Below the pieces are notes generated by a model. The model was not told the DNA's origin. It saw only the letters and a list, made by a program, of their open reading frames with translations, and did not search any database. Below are positions 1 through 8,780 of a DNA stretch of 64,000 nucleotides, piece after piece (positions within the stretch are counted from its first letter, which is position 1; each line of letters opens with the position of its first letter). The translations under genes and the position numbers were made by a program. The stretch is from Cyclobacterium sp. 1_MG-2023 (GTDB lineage: Bacteria > Bacteroidota > Bacteroidia > Cytophagales > Cyclobacteriaceae), in NCBI RefSeq assembly GCF_030546805.1, contig NZ_JAUOPC010000002.1:372001-436000 (forward strand). The letters are read 5' to 3'.

Positions 1-1
1 A

Positions 2-247
2 AAAGAATTAGAAAAACAACCTAATAATCCTTTACATGGCATCCGGTTGGTAGACGTTTTGGATTATTTGATCAATGAGTACGGTTTTCAGGAATTGGGA
101 AGGCGGATTAACATCCGTTGTTTTACCAACAACCCCACGCTCAAATCTTCGCTAACATTTTTAAGGAAAACGCCTTGGGCGAGGGAAAAAGTAGAGGAAC
201 TTTATATTAAGACGAAGCACCGCAATAGAAATAAAGAAGACTATTGA
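2..247 (+). CDS. VF530-family (DUF2132) small DNA-binding-like protein, 5' partial
   Basis: The reading frame is open from base 2 and runs to a TGA-adjacent stop at 247, so the start lies outside the window. The visible protein contains the conserved pattern of the VF530/DUF2132 family: an N-P-L-H-G-I segment, then the E-L-G-R-R-I-N-I-R-C-F block, K-S-S-L-x-F-L-R-K-T-P-W-A-R and a short basic tail. Family members are about 70-90 residues, so only a few residues should be missing. The family is annotated as DNA-binding from structure, with no known cellular role. A TTG at 47 could be mistaken for a start, but the conserved N-P-L-H-G motif lies upstream of it. Confidence 0.8.
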   Translation, partial: KELEKQPNNPLHGIRLVDVLDYLINEYGFQELGRRINIRCFTNNPTLKSSLTFLRKTPWAREKVEELYIKTKHRNRNKEDY

Positions 248-414
248 GTTTGATGGATCAATTGGAAGGGGGTATTTTAAAATATTACCGCTTATTGAAA
301 AATTGAGCTTTTTAGTGGTCAATAAATGCTAAAAATCAGTATTCTTATAGGGATAATAAATTTAAACAGCTAGATTAATAAATTTTAAACCTAAAATAGT
401 TCAATTCACAAAAT

Positions 415-1887
415 ATGACCATGAAATCATCAAAAAATGAAAATCAGGAAAATTCCAGACGTTCTTTTTTAAAGAATGCAGCGATAGCTTCCTCAATCGT
501 ATTCGTTCCCAGACATGTATTGGGTGGCGTAGGTTATACTGCACCAAGTGATCAGTTAAACATTGCCGCCATTGGAGCTGGAGGTAAAGGGGCCAGTGAC
601 ATCAAAAATGCCTCAGTCAACGGCAGGGAGCGCGTAATCGCATTGTGTGATGTAGATTTTAGCGGTAGGGCAAAGGTTTCCATCGAGAATTTCCCTAAAG
701 CCAAACTTTACGCGGATTACAGGGAAATGTTAGACAAAGAGAAAGATCTTGATGCCGTTACCATTTCTACTCCTGACCATGTGCATGGTCCCGCAGCTTC
801 TTATGCCATGAATAGAGGAGTTCATGTATATGTTCAAAAGCCCATGACCCATAACATTCAAGAGGCTCGTATGCTAACGGAAATGGCACGAGACAAAAAG
901 ATTGTTACGCAAATGGGTAACCAAGGTGGATCCAATCCATTGTTAAACATGGTTCAAGATTGGATTGATAGTGACAAAATTGGTAAAGTATCAAAAGTAC
1001 AGGTTTGGACCAATAGACCTGTATGGCCACAAGGCATTCCTTTTCCTAAACCGGACCCGTCCAAAAAGCCTGATGATTTGAACTGGGACTTATGGTTGGG
1101 CCCGGCAGAATATATGCCTTATACCCCCAATCTTCATCCATTCAACTGGAGAGGCTGGTGGGATTACGGAACGGGTGCCCTTGGAGATGTTGGTTGTCAC
1201 TTGATCGATATTCCTTTCAGAACTTTAGGTTTGAAATACCCAACTGATGCAGAAGCCAGTGTGGCGTCAATTTATACAGACATGTGGACAGCAGATTACT
1301 TCCCAAAAAGTTGTCCACCTGCTTCATTCATTACCCTTCATTTTGACGAAACTACTAAAAGTAGGTCGCCTATAGAAATGACTTGGAGTGATGGAGGAAT
1401 TAAACCTTCTCATCCTGACATTATCCCTGCTGATAGTGATATTGGTGGCAATGACAGTGCGAATGGAGTATTGATTATTGGTGATAAAGGAATCATTTCC
1501 ACAAATATCAATGATAGTTCTCCATTGATGCCTAAGTTATACTTAAATGATGGAACCACAGAGTTTGGTCCCGAGGTAGAGAAAAATGATGAGCCTGAAT
1601 ATGGCCATCAGCGCAAATGGATCGATGCTTGTAAAGCCGGATTCAATAGCCCGGAACATAAGGCATTGACTTCTTCATTCGACTATGCGGGTCCTATGAC
1701 AGAAACGGTCTTGATGGGTAACCTTGCTACAAGGAGTTACATGCTTCGCAGGGAAAATGCTGAAGGAAAAGCTGAATTCTTTGGAAGGAAAAAACTACTT
1801 TGGGATGGTGAAAATATGAGGATTACCAACCTTGAAGAAGCCAACCAATTTGTTGGTAGAAATCATAGAGAAGGATTTAAAATCTAG
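415..1887 (+). CDS. Gfo/Idh/MocA family oxidoreductase with Tat signal (exported)
   Basis: A 490-residue NAD(P)-dependent oxidoreductase of the Gfo/Idh/MocA family. The N-terminus has a twin-arginine signal (S-R-R-S-F-L-K-N, then a hydrophobic stretch), so the protein should be exported folded with its cofactor. The Rossmann glycine motif A-I-G-A-G-G-K-G lies near residue 52, the V-Q-K-P cofactor/catalytic motif near 140, and G-D-V-G-C-H-L-I-D supplies the conserved aspartate and histidine near 260. The length is typical of the Bacteroidota/Planctomycetota exported branch. Substrate is unknown; such proteins usually act on sugars or inositols. ATG codons at 415 and 421 are both usable. It has its own terminator and faces a second family member at 3119-4489. 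Confidence 0.9.
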   Translation: MTMKSSKNENQENSRRSFLKNAAIASSIVFVPRHVLGGVGYTAPSDQLNIAAIGAGGKGASDIKNASVNGRERVIALCDVDFSGRAKVSIENFPKAKLYADYREMLDKEKDLDAVTISTPDHVHGPAASYAMNRGVHVYVQKPMTHNIQEARMLTEMARDKKIVTQMGNQGGSNPLLNMVQDWIDSDKIGKVSKVQVWTNRPVWPQGIPFPKPDPSKKPDDLNWDLWLGPAEYMPYTPNLHPFNWRGWWDYGTGALGDVGCHLIDIPFRTLGLKYPTDAEASVASIYTDMWTADYFPKSCPPASFITLHFDETTKSRSPIEMTWSDGGIKPSHPDIIPADSDIGGNDSANGVLIIGDKGIISTNINDSSPLMPKLYLNDGTTEFGPEVEKNDEPEYGHQRKWIDACKAGFNSPEHKALTSSFDYAGPMTETVLMGNLATRSYMLRRENAEGKAEFFGRKKLLWDGENMRITNLEEANQFVGRNHREGFKI

Positions 1888-1915
1888 TTTTATCTTTTAA
1901 AATAAAATCCAAACA

Positions 1916-1953
1916 AAAACTCCGCCTTCCAATAGGGAAAGGCGGAGTTTTTT
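1916..1953. terminator. Bidirectional intrinsic terminator
   Basis: A GC-rich hairpin with arms AAAACTCCGCCTT and AAGGCGGAGTTTT (1916-1928 and 1939-1951) is followed by a T run on the plus strand, and the minus strand also ends in a T run. It sits between the convergent genes ending at 1887 and 2013 and should stop transcription from both. Confidence 0.85.
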
Positions 1954-2012
1954 ATGTTTTAGCTCTTCTTGTTTTGCTTCTAGAGAGGTAAATCGTCAAT
2001 GTATGGCTCAAT

Positions 2013-3122
2013 TTAATAACCGGTAATTTCTTTCAGGAGATTGAAAAAGCCTTTTTTCCTTTCCGAAGAAATAGACCAATCCACCGGGACACTTTGGTAC
2101 CCTTCTTCAAATGCTTCTCCCTTTTTCCGGTAATCAAAATAACCCCAGGATGCGTAAGCGGAAACCGAAGCAACTAGATTGTTGAAGTCTTTGTCAAAAT
2201 CAAAATGATCGTCTTCATTAAAGATTATAGGCATTTTGTGATACCCTTTCACTTCCTTGGTTTGAGCAACCATTTCCACAATTTTATCAGGATCTGCCAC
2301 ACTGTTTCCATGAATCAAAATAAAGTCGGTGGCCTTAACTACATTGGGAAGAGGGATAAACCCACCACCATAACTGGTGCTTACATAATACCGGAAACCA
2401 TTTCTTTCAATAGATTTTGCTCTTTCAATCAATTCATGAACCTTTTCCGGTTGGAGGATTTTGTGGGTATACCTGATGTTACATTCGTTATTGATTTCTA
2501 TGAGTACATTTTTGTAATTGTGGTCATGAAGCCAATTGATAGCATTATCAACGGCATTGGTAACCGCTGCTTCGCTTTCCAGTCTTTGGTCTTGGCCAAA
2601 ATAAAACAAACCTACAATAGGAACCATTTCCAACTTTTCTGCTTCGTCGAGAATTTTCTCCAACCTGGCCATATACGCAGGCCTGAGCTCACCAGCAGCA
2701 GTGAAAGCAGAATTATGCCATGGTTGAACCTTACTGTAACCCTGAGGGCTGCCACCTTGGAGGTTAATGGTAAAAGACAACATGCCATGGGCTTTCCAAA
2801 TGGCCATGTTTTCTATAAATTCAGAAGTGTTTCTATCTGCGTCCCATTTTCCCGTATCCGGGTATTTCCATTGGTCAACAGTTTCAGGATTGAGGTCATC
2901 AAATACTCCTTGGACCAAGCGTGCATTCATTAATAGGCCTTCTATTTTGTGGCCTTTCCACGTTTGACCTTTGTAAGTAACTTTACCATTGATATAGAAT
3001 TTCTCTCCCTTTATTTTGACTTTCGTTTGTCCAAATGCAGAAGAAAATGAAAACAATATCAGTACAGCAAGAAAAAGACAAGCTGGTTTTATTGATGCGT
3101 CAAAGTTCTGGTTTTTTCTCAT
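2013..3122 (-). CDS. Putative exported glycoside hydrolase (TIM-barrel, cellulase-like)
   Basis: A 369-residue protein with an N-terminal Sec signal peptide ending at A-F-G-Q (about residue 31). The rest looks like a (beta/alpha)8 glycosidase of the cellulase/GH-A type. The L-I-E-I-N-N-E-C motif puts a likely acid/base at E213, and the I-I-F-N-E-D motif puts a candidate nucleophile at E303 at the end of a later strand. I cannot assign a CAZy family. Its start codon overlaps the stop of the upstream Gfo/Idh/MocA gene by four bases (ATGA), so the two are translationally coupled and probably act on the same glycan or glycoside. Substrate unknown. Confidence 0.7.
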   Translation of the reverse strand: MRKNQNFDASIKPACLFLAVLILFSFSSAFGQTKVKIKGEKFYINGKVTYKGQTWKGHKIEGLLMNARLVQGVFDDLNPETVDQWKYPDTGKWDADRNTSEFIENMAIWKAHGMLSFTINLQGGSPQGYSKVQPWHNSAFTAAGELRPAYMARLEKILDEAEKLEMVPIVGLFYFGQDQRLESEAAVTNAVDNAINWLHDHNYKNVLIEINNECNIRYTHKILQPEKVHELIERAKSIERNGFRYYVSTSYGGGFIPLPNVVKATDFILIHGNSVADPDKIVEMVAQTKEVKGYHKMPIIFNEDDHFDFDKDFNNLVASVSAYASWGYFDYRKKGEAFEEGYQSVPVDWSISSERKKGFFNLLKEITGY

Positions 3123-4489
3123 ACTTCGTTTGGATCTGGGTGCATAAAAGGCGCTCTGTATTTTCTTGTCAGTAGGCGGGTAGCTTCTTCGTCACCTATA
3201 ATTACTCTCTTCTTAGGGTCATAAGCCAAAGGCCTACCTAATTTCATTGACATATTGGCCATGATACAGCTGGCAGTAGAAATATGTCCTTCTTCAATGT
3301 CAGCAACAGGTTTTCCTCCTTGTTCTATTGCTTGAATAAAGTTTGCCATATGTGCTCTTGTAGCTGGGGCAGCTTGAAGCTCAATATCTTTCTCTTTAAG
3401 GTCTTCAGGGTATTTTTCTCTTTCATAAACCACCTCCCCGCTTATAGCCTCCCCATTTTTACCTTGAGGAATAAACTCGTACTTCATTACTGAAGCTTTT
3501 AAGGTGCCTTTGTCTCCATAGATCTTATAGGCCCAAGGGTATTCCGGATCTTGAGGTGTACCCCAGGAGCGATGGTTCCAGACACAATCCAAGTCCTCAT
3601 AATGGAAAGTAGCAGTTTGGGTATCAGCAATGGTAGACTTTCCTCCTTTTTGAACATAAATACCTCCGGTGGCAAATACACTTTTTGGCCAGCCCAATCC
3701 CAGTGTCCATCGAACCGCATCAAACATGTGTACACACATGTCACCGGTAATTCCATTGCTGTATTCCATCATGGTTCTCCACCATCTTCTATGGGGAAGA
3801 CCATCAAAAGGTCGCATAGGACCGGGGCCAACCCAAAGGTCATAGTCGAAAAAATCCGGAACAGGTTTGATTTCCGGATTGCCATTGGCTCTCATATGGT
3901 AATAGCAACACATTTCTACATGGGAAACTTTTCCCAATAGTCCTTTGTCAACAATATTTTTCTTGGCTTCCACCAAATGAGGAGTACTTCTTCTTTGGGT
4001 GCCTATCTGTACTACTTTATTGTGTTTCCGGGCAGCTGCCAAGATGGCTTCACCTTCCATTACATCTACACTAATAGGTTTCTGGAGGTATACATGAGCA
4101 CCTGATTGAATGGAATCAATCGCATGGAGGGCATGCCAGTGGTCCGGGCTGCCTACCAAAACTATGTCCAGCTTGTTTTCATCAAGCATTTGTCGGTAAT
4201 GCTTGTATTTTTTTGGGGTTTTACCTGATTTTTGCCTTTGGCTGATAAGCTTGCCTGCTTCGTCCAGTAGTTGAGAATCAGGGTCAGCAATACCTATAAC
4301 TTCGATATCTGCCACCTGGATAAGTCTGAAGAGGTCACTTTTACCATACCATCCTGTACCTATTAATCCAACATTGTATTTTTTATTTGGGGAGGAGAAA
4401 GCCAATGTTGGCACTCCTACACTTGCCAAGGTGGCCATGGCTGTACTTCCTTTGATAAAATTTCTACGGTCTAACTTTAATGGGTTCAT
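3119..4489 (-). CDS. Gfo/Idh/MocA family oxidoreductase with Tat signal
   Basis: A 456-residue member of the Gfo/Idh/MocA dehydrogenases. It has a twin-arginine signal (D-R-R-N-F-I-K-G followed by a small-residue hydrophobic core), the Rossmann motif V-G-L-I-G-T-G-W-Y-G near residue 40, the Y-L-Q-K-P motif near 135 and G-D-M-C-V-H-M-F-D near 250. It is the first gene of a leftward two-gene operon with the glycosidase that overlaps its stop codon. It is divergent from the BNR protein at 4645, with a perfect palindrome between them. Export plus pairing with a glycosidase suggests oxidation-assisted glycoside cleavage or sugar modification in the periplasm, which is inference. Confidence 0.88.
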   Translation of the reverse strand: MNPLKLDRRNFIKGSTAMATLASVGVPTLAFSSPNKKYNVGLIGTGWYGKSDLFRLIQVADIEVIGIADPDSQLLDEAGKLISQRQKSGKTPKKYKHYRQMLDENKLDIVLVGSPDHWHALHAIDSIQSGAHVYLQKPISVDVMEGEAILAAARKHNKVVQIGTQRRSTPHLVEAKKNIVDKGLLGKVSHVEMCCYYHMRANGNPEIKPVPDFFDYDLWVGPGPMRPFDGLPHRRWWRTMMEYSNGITGDMCVHMFDAVRWTLGLGWPKSVFATGGIYVQKGGKSTIADTQTATFHYEDLDCVWNHRSWGTPQDPEYPWAYKIYGDKGTLKASVMKYEFIPQGKNGEAISGEVVYEREKYPEDLKEKDIELQAAPATRAHMANFIQAIEQGGKPVADIEEGHISTASCIMANMSMKLGRPLAYDPKKRVIIGDEEATRLLTRKYRAPFMHPDPNEV

Positions 4490-4563
4490 TTATTTATATG
4501 GAGTTTGTCTACATTAAAGATTCAATATATAAAAATTATACCTCAGAGGAAGTCTTTCTTTCT

Positions 4564-4590
4564 TGAAAATTGAATTTTCATTGAATTTTC
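4564..4590. promoter_or_regulatory. Candidate operator: 17-bp palindrome plus repeated half-site
   Basis: TGAAAATT-G-AATTTTCA (4564-4580) is a perfect inverted repeat. Its right half recurs as TTGAATTTTC at 4581-4590, directly after TTGAATTTTC at 4570-4579. It lies in the 155-bp gap between the divergent genes starting at 4489 and 4645, the expected place for a shared operator. No regulator gene lies next to it, so the binding protein is unknown. Confidence 0.5.
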
Positions 4591-4644
4591 TTTTAAAGAG
4601 TAATTACTTATGGTAATTTTCAGGGAGAATAATAAAATCCACAA

Positions 4645-5814
4645 ATGAACCAAATTTTAATGAAACGTAACCCGAATTCAATCCTTGTTTTTTTGACTGT
4701 TTTTTTAATTAGCCAAAGCTTGTATGGTCAAGATAAAGATGCTTTTTTAAACCCTCCGAAAGTAATTCCAGTGTCTGATTATGAAGATTGGCACCAAATA
4801 GAAAATCGAAAATTTTCAGGGATATCAAGTTTGGCTGTCCAGGAAGACAAAGGGGAATTTTGGGCTGTCTGGTACGCAGGCATCAGTCCTGACGAAGATG
4901 AAAACAATTATGTAGTGCTTTCCTCTAGTAAAGATAATGGGGAAACTTGGAATGAAGCCTTGGTGGTAGATCCTGACGGTGGTGGCATGGTAAGGGCATT
5001 TGACCCTGAAGTTTGGGTAGATCCAATGGGTAAAGTGTGGGTTTTTTGGGCTCAAGCCGTTGATAAAGACGCGAAAATTGGAGGTGTGTGGGCCATAATA
5101 GGGGAGACTTCTGCGGATGGAAGCACCAACTGGTCTGCACCGAGAAGACTTACTGATGGTGTGATGATGTGTAAACCACTAATATTGAACAATGGCGATT
5201 GGGTTTTACCTGCCTCAACTTGGCGTGAGACGGATCATTCAGCCAAAATGGTGGTTTCAAAAGACCAAGGGGAAACATGGGACGTAGTTGGAGGTGTTCA
5301 TGTACCCAAAGAATTCAGGTCTTTTGATGAACACCATTTTGTAGAAAAGAAAGATGGTAAATTATGGGCGCTATTAAGAACCAAATATGGAATTGGAGAA
5401 AGCTATTCAAGTGATTCAGGGAAGACTTGGTCTGATCTTAAGGAATCGACTATAGCCCATCCAAGTGCTAGATTTTTTATCCGAAGATTACAATCCGGCA
5501 ATTTGCTATTAGTAAAACACGGCCCCATAGCTGTCAAAACAGGAAGGAGTCATATGATGGCTTTTATCTCTAAAGATGATGGAGCAACTTGGTCAAGAGG
5601 ACTTTTGTTAGACCAAAGGATAAACGTCTCTTACCCTGATGGACAACAAACCACTGATGGCACGATTTACATCACCTATGACCGAAGTAGGACCGGGGAT
5701 CAAGAAATATTGATGACGCACTTTACTGAAGATGATATACTGTATGCTTCCTATGATGAGCAAATGGTTAAAGTTTTCAACAATAGAAAAATCATAAGTA
5801 AGAAGAAAGACTAG
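4645..5814 (+). CDS. Exported BNR-repeat (sialidase-fold) protein
   Basis: A 389-residue protein with a Sec signal peptide ending near S-L-Y-G-Q (residue 29) and a six-bladed sialidase-type beta-propeller. Four Asp-boxes (S-x-D-x-G-x-T-W) are visible: S-K-D-N-G-E-T-W, S-K-D-Q-G-E-T-W, S-D-S-G-K-T-W and S-K-D-D-G-A-T-W. I do not see a classical F/Y-R-I-P motif near the N-terminus, so true sialidase activity is uncertain; the fold also serves other glycosidases and lyases. It is the first gene of the rightward arm of the saccharolytic locus and is 6 bp from the following FG-GAP gene, so the two are co-transcribed. Confidence 0.8.
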   Translation: MNQILMKRNPNSILVFLTVFLISQSLYGQDKDAFLNPPKVIPVSDYEDWHQIENRKFSGISSLAVQEDKGEFWAVWYAGISPDEDENNYVVLSSSKDNGETWNEALVVDPDGGGMVRAFDPEVWVDPMGKVWVFWAQAVDKDAKIGGVWAIIGETSADGSTNWSAPRRLTDGVMMCKPLILNNGDWVLPASTWRETDHSAKMVVSKDQGETWDVVGGVHVPKEFRSFDEHHFVEKKDGKLWALLRTKYGIGESYSSDSGKTWSDLKESTIAHPSARFFIRRLQSGNLLLVKHGPIAVKTGRSHMMAFISKDDGATWSRGLLLDQRINVSYPDGQQTTDGTIYITYDRSRTGDQEILMTHFTEDDILYASYDEQMVKVFNNRKIISKKKD

Positions 5815-5820
5815 TCGCAT

Positions 5821-7053
5821 ATGATGTGTACAAAAACATGGCTTTGGTGTGGGCTATTTTCCATGGCATTGCTGGCCCCGGGTATAGTTTTAAGTCAAAA
5901 TAGTGCTCGTTCGGTTTTTGACTCACCTTGGCCGAGGCATACCATAGACGATTCATCTTTGGGTTCGGACGGGACAAAATTTTCAGATGTCAATAATGAT
6001 GGAAAATTTGACTTGGTTACCGGCTGGGAAGAAGGAGGGGTTTCACGTATTTATTTACAACCTGAGGACCCCAAACAAAAATGGCCTTTTATTGAATTGC
6101 CCTCTCCCGATGTGGAAGATGCTTTTGTCTCAGACCTAAATGGAGATGGCTATATGGATTTGATAACTTTATCTGAAGGGAAACACCAACGGGTTACCAT
6201 CCATTGGGCACCAGCGGATGAAGCAGATTATTTAGATGCTCAAAATTGGGTGTCTAAAGATATTCCTGTAACGGTAGGTAAAACAAAGTGGATGTTTGGG
6301 AGACCGATTGATTTAGATGGTAAAAATGGGCCGGACCTAGTGGTAGGGTCTAAGGACCCAAATGGAACTTTGGGATGGCTCGAAGCTCCCGAAGATCCCT
6401 TAAAAATGGAAGACTGGAAATACCATGAGATTTCTAGCCTTGGTTGGGTAATGTCCATAGAGCTTTTGGACATGAATTCAGATGGAGAAGTTGACATTGT
6501 AATCACAGATCGAAAAGGCGATTTGAGGGGGTTGCGATGGTTGGAAAATCCAGGAAAAAAAGCTTTAACCAATGCCTGGGAAAATCATTTTTTAGGCATT
6601 AGAGACGGCGAACCCATGTTTATGGATTTCTTTGAAGCAGGTAAGGGCCAAAAAGAAATTGATTTCATAGTTCCGGTATATCAGCATGGCTGGGAGCACT
6701 TCGTGAAAAACGGCGGCATTTGGGAAAGCCAAACTATTTTATTCCCTGACTTTGTAGGTGAGAGAGCCAAATCTGTGAATATAGGAGATATTAACAATGA
6801 TGGACAACTGGATTTGACAGCTACATTTTCACAATCTTTGGGCAAATCCGGAGTAATTGCCATGATGAGTTTCCAAACGGATAACCCTTACTTTATAGAT
6901 ATAAGTGGTAAAGAAGGGGTGAAGTACGACTTCATCCTGCTTAAGGATATGGATGCTGATGGTGATTTGGATCTCATTACTTCGGAGGAAACGGCAGCCG
7001 ACGGTTCAAAGAAAGGCTTGGGCGTCATCTGGTATGAAAACCCGATCAAATAA
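5821..7053 (+). CDS. Exported FG-GAP/VCBS-repeat beta-propeller protein
   Basis: A 410-residue secreted protein with a signal peptide (cleavage probably after V-L-S-Q) and at least five calcium-binding-like repeats of the form D-x-N-x-D-G-x-x-D-L (D-V-N-N-D-G-K-F-D, D-L-N-G-D-G-Y-M-D, D-M-N-S-D-G-E-V-D, D-I-N-N-D-G-Q-L-D, D-M-D-A-D-G-D-L-D). These are the FG-GAP/VCBS blades of a seven-bladed propeller. No catalytic motif is apparent. It lies 6 bp after a BNR protein and 130 bp before the isomerase gene, so it probably binds or processes the same carbohydrate. The first two codons are both ATG. Confidence 0.82.
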   Translation: MMCTKTWLWCGLFSMALLAPGIVLSQNSARSVFDSPWPRHTIDDSSLGSDGTKFSDVNNDGKFDLVTGWEEGGVSRIYLQPEDPKQKWPFIELPSPDVEDAFVSDLNGDGYMDLITLSEGKHQRVTIHWAPADEADYLDAQNWVSKDIPVTVGKTKWMFGRPIDLDGKNGPDLVVGSKDPNGTLGWLEAPEDPLKMEDWKYHEISSLGWVMSIELLDMNSDGEVDIVITDRKGDLRGLRWLENPGKKALTNAWENHFLGIRDGEPMFMDFFEAGKGQKEIDFIVPVYQHGWEHFVKNGGIWESQTILFPDFVGERAKSVNIGDINNDGQLDLTATFSQSLGKSGVIAMMSFQTDNPYFIDISGKEGVKYDFILLKDMDADGDLDLITSEETAADGSKKGLGVIWYENPIK

Positions 7054-7183
7054 AAAGATGACCGCTCCATTAATTTTTTGATTATTATAGGCCTGATTAT
7101 GGGGAATTCAAGTAATACTCCCAATAGTTAGTTTAAATTTATTGTAAAAGAATAAAACCAAATAACTAAAATACTGACTGATA

Positions 7184-8779
7184 ATGAGTAAAGAGATATA
7201 CCTGATTGCCAGTGGCGATTTGAGACTTCCTGCCAACCAAACTTGTTGGCCTGCACAAAAAGAAATGGAAGACAGTCTTCAGCGCGTTTTTGATGACTTG
7301 GGGGTAAAAGTCATCAGGGCCCATAAATATGATGAAGAAAAAGGCCATGGCTTTATTGATTCTCAAAAAATGGGAATGGAAGTTTTTAGAGACTTAGACC
7401 CGGAGAAACCTTTAATAGTTGCAGAAAGCGTTTGGCAATTCTCGCACCATGTTTTGGCAGGATTGACCACCCACAAAGGGCCTATTTTGACCATTGCCAA
7501 TTGGAACGGACAGTGGCCCGGTCTTGTAGGTATGCTTAACCTTAATGGCTCCTTGACCAAAGCAGGAGTGCCTTATTCCACCATTTGGAGTAAGGAGTTC
7601 AATGATGAATTCTTTTTGAATGGATTCAAAGAATGGTTAGAGACAGGGAAAATTACGCATGACTTGAGTCATGTACGGGATTTTGATACGAAGGATGCTC
7701 CGGCTAAAGCTTTGGAAGCAGGAAGTGCACTTGCTAAAGAGTTTAGAAAGAATAAAGCCATTATGGGGGTGTTTGATGAAGGTTGTATGGGCATGTTCAA
7801 TGCCATTATTCCTGATCATTTATTGCATAAAACGGGCTTGTTTAAAGAGCGTTTAAGCCAATCAACCTTGTATGCAGCCATGCAAAATGTTGCAACAGAG
7901 GAAGCTGAAGAGGTTTTGCAATGGTTACTCGATAAGGGTTTGACTTTTAATTGGGGTACTAATCCCGAGACTGAACTGACAAGAGAACAAACCCTTGAGC
8001 AATGCAAAATGTATGTGGCCGCCTTGAGGTTGGCCAACAAGTTTGGCTGCGATACCATTGGTATTCAGTACCAACAAGGGCTTAATGAATTGTGTCCGGC
8101 TAGTGATCTGGTAGAAGGTCTGTTAAACAACACCGAAAGGCCACCTGTGGCTGATGAGCAAGGTAATGAAATTCTAGCGGGCAAAGCCCTACCACATTTC
8201 AATGAGGTAGATGAGTGTGCAGGTTTAGACAGCTTGATTACTTACAAGTTGTGGGACCAGCTAGGTTTGGTTGGTGACAATACCCTTCATGATTTGAGGT
8301 ATGGAGAAAATTTTACCATTGATGGAAAAGAAGAGTTTGTGTGGGTATTCTTAATTTCAGGAGCAGCCCCTCCATCCCACTTTTCTGGAGGATTTAAGGG
8401 TGCAAGTAGTGATAGACAACCGGCCATGTATTTCCCCCAAGGCGGAGGAAGTTTAAAAGGTGTAAGTAAACCGGGACATATTGTATGGAGTCGTGTTTAT
8501 GTAATGGATGACCAATTGCACTGTGATTTAGGTACCGGTAAAGTGGTGGAATTGCCTGAGGAAGAAACCAAAAGAAGGTGGAACATGACCACCCCTGAGT
8601 GGCCGATTATGCATGGTGTGCTGGATGGGGTAAATCGCGATCAGATGATGGCCAGACATAAGGCAAACCATATTCACGTGGTTTATACCACGGATAAAGA
8701 CAGTGCGCTAGAAGCCTGCTATGCCAAAGCCGCAGCAATGAATGAATTGGGAATTAAAACGTCACTTTGTGGTATTTAA
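7184..8779 (+). CDS. L-fucose/L-arabinose isomerase-like protein
   Basis: A 531-residue cytoplasmic protein with the layout of the L-fucose isomerase family: an N-terminal Rossmann-like region, a middle domain, and a C-terminal domain with S-G-A-A-P-P-S-H and H-K-A-N-H-I-H-V segments resembling the metal/substrate-binding end of FucI. Candidate metal ligands lie in Q-Y-Q-Q-G-L-N-E and H-F-N-E-V-D. The family interconverts aldoses and ketoses with Mn2+. Fucose itself is unproven, because no fuculokinase or fuculose-1-phosphate aldolase is nearby. The lyase and symporter genes downstream point to a non-phosphorylative or unusual deoxy-sugar route. The next gene starts 1 bp after its stop. Confidence 0.7.
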   Translation: MSKEIYLIASGDLRLPANQTCWPAQKEMEDSLQRVFDDLGVKVIRAHKYDEEKGHGFIDSQKMGMEVFRDLDPEKPLIVAESVWQFSHHVLAGLTTHKGPILTIANWNGQWPGLVGMLNLNGSLTKAGVPYSTIWSKEFNDEFFLNGFKEWLETGKITHDLSHVRDFDTKDAPAKALEAGSALAKEFRKNKAIMGVFDEGCMGMFNAIIPDHLLHKTGLFKERLSQSTLYAAMQNVATEEAEEVLQWLLDKGLTFNWGTNPETELTREQTLEQCKMYVAALRLANKFGCDTIGIQYQQGLNELCPASDLVEGLLNNTERPPVADEQGNEILAGKALPHFNEVDECAGLDSLITYKLWDQLGLVGDNTLHDLRYGENFTIDGKEEFVWVFLISGAAPPSHFSGGFKGASSDRQPAMYFPQGGGSLKGVSKPGHIVWSRVYVMDDQLHCDLGTGKVVELPEEETKRRWNMTTPEWPIMHGVLDGVNRDQMMARHKANHIHVVYTTDKDSALEACYAKAAAMNELGIKTSLCGI

Positions 8780-8780
8780 A

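Noticed and set aside
2205-2933. 242-codon open frame opposite the putative glycosidase
   Set aside because: Antisense shadow of a gene with signal peptide and conserved catalytic motifs; its composition (F/H/I-rich) is non-protein-like.
8742-8780. Upstream start for the BNR lipoprotein
   Set aside because: It overlaps the isomerase gene and would bury a clean lipoprotein signal that begins at 8781.
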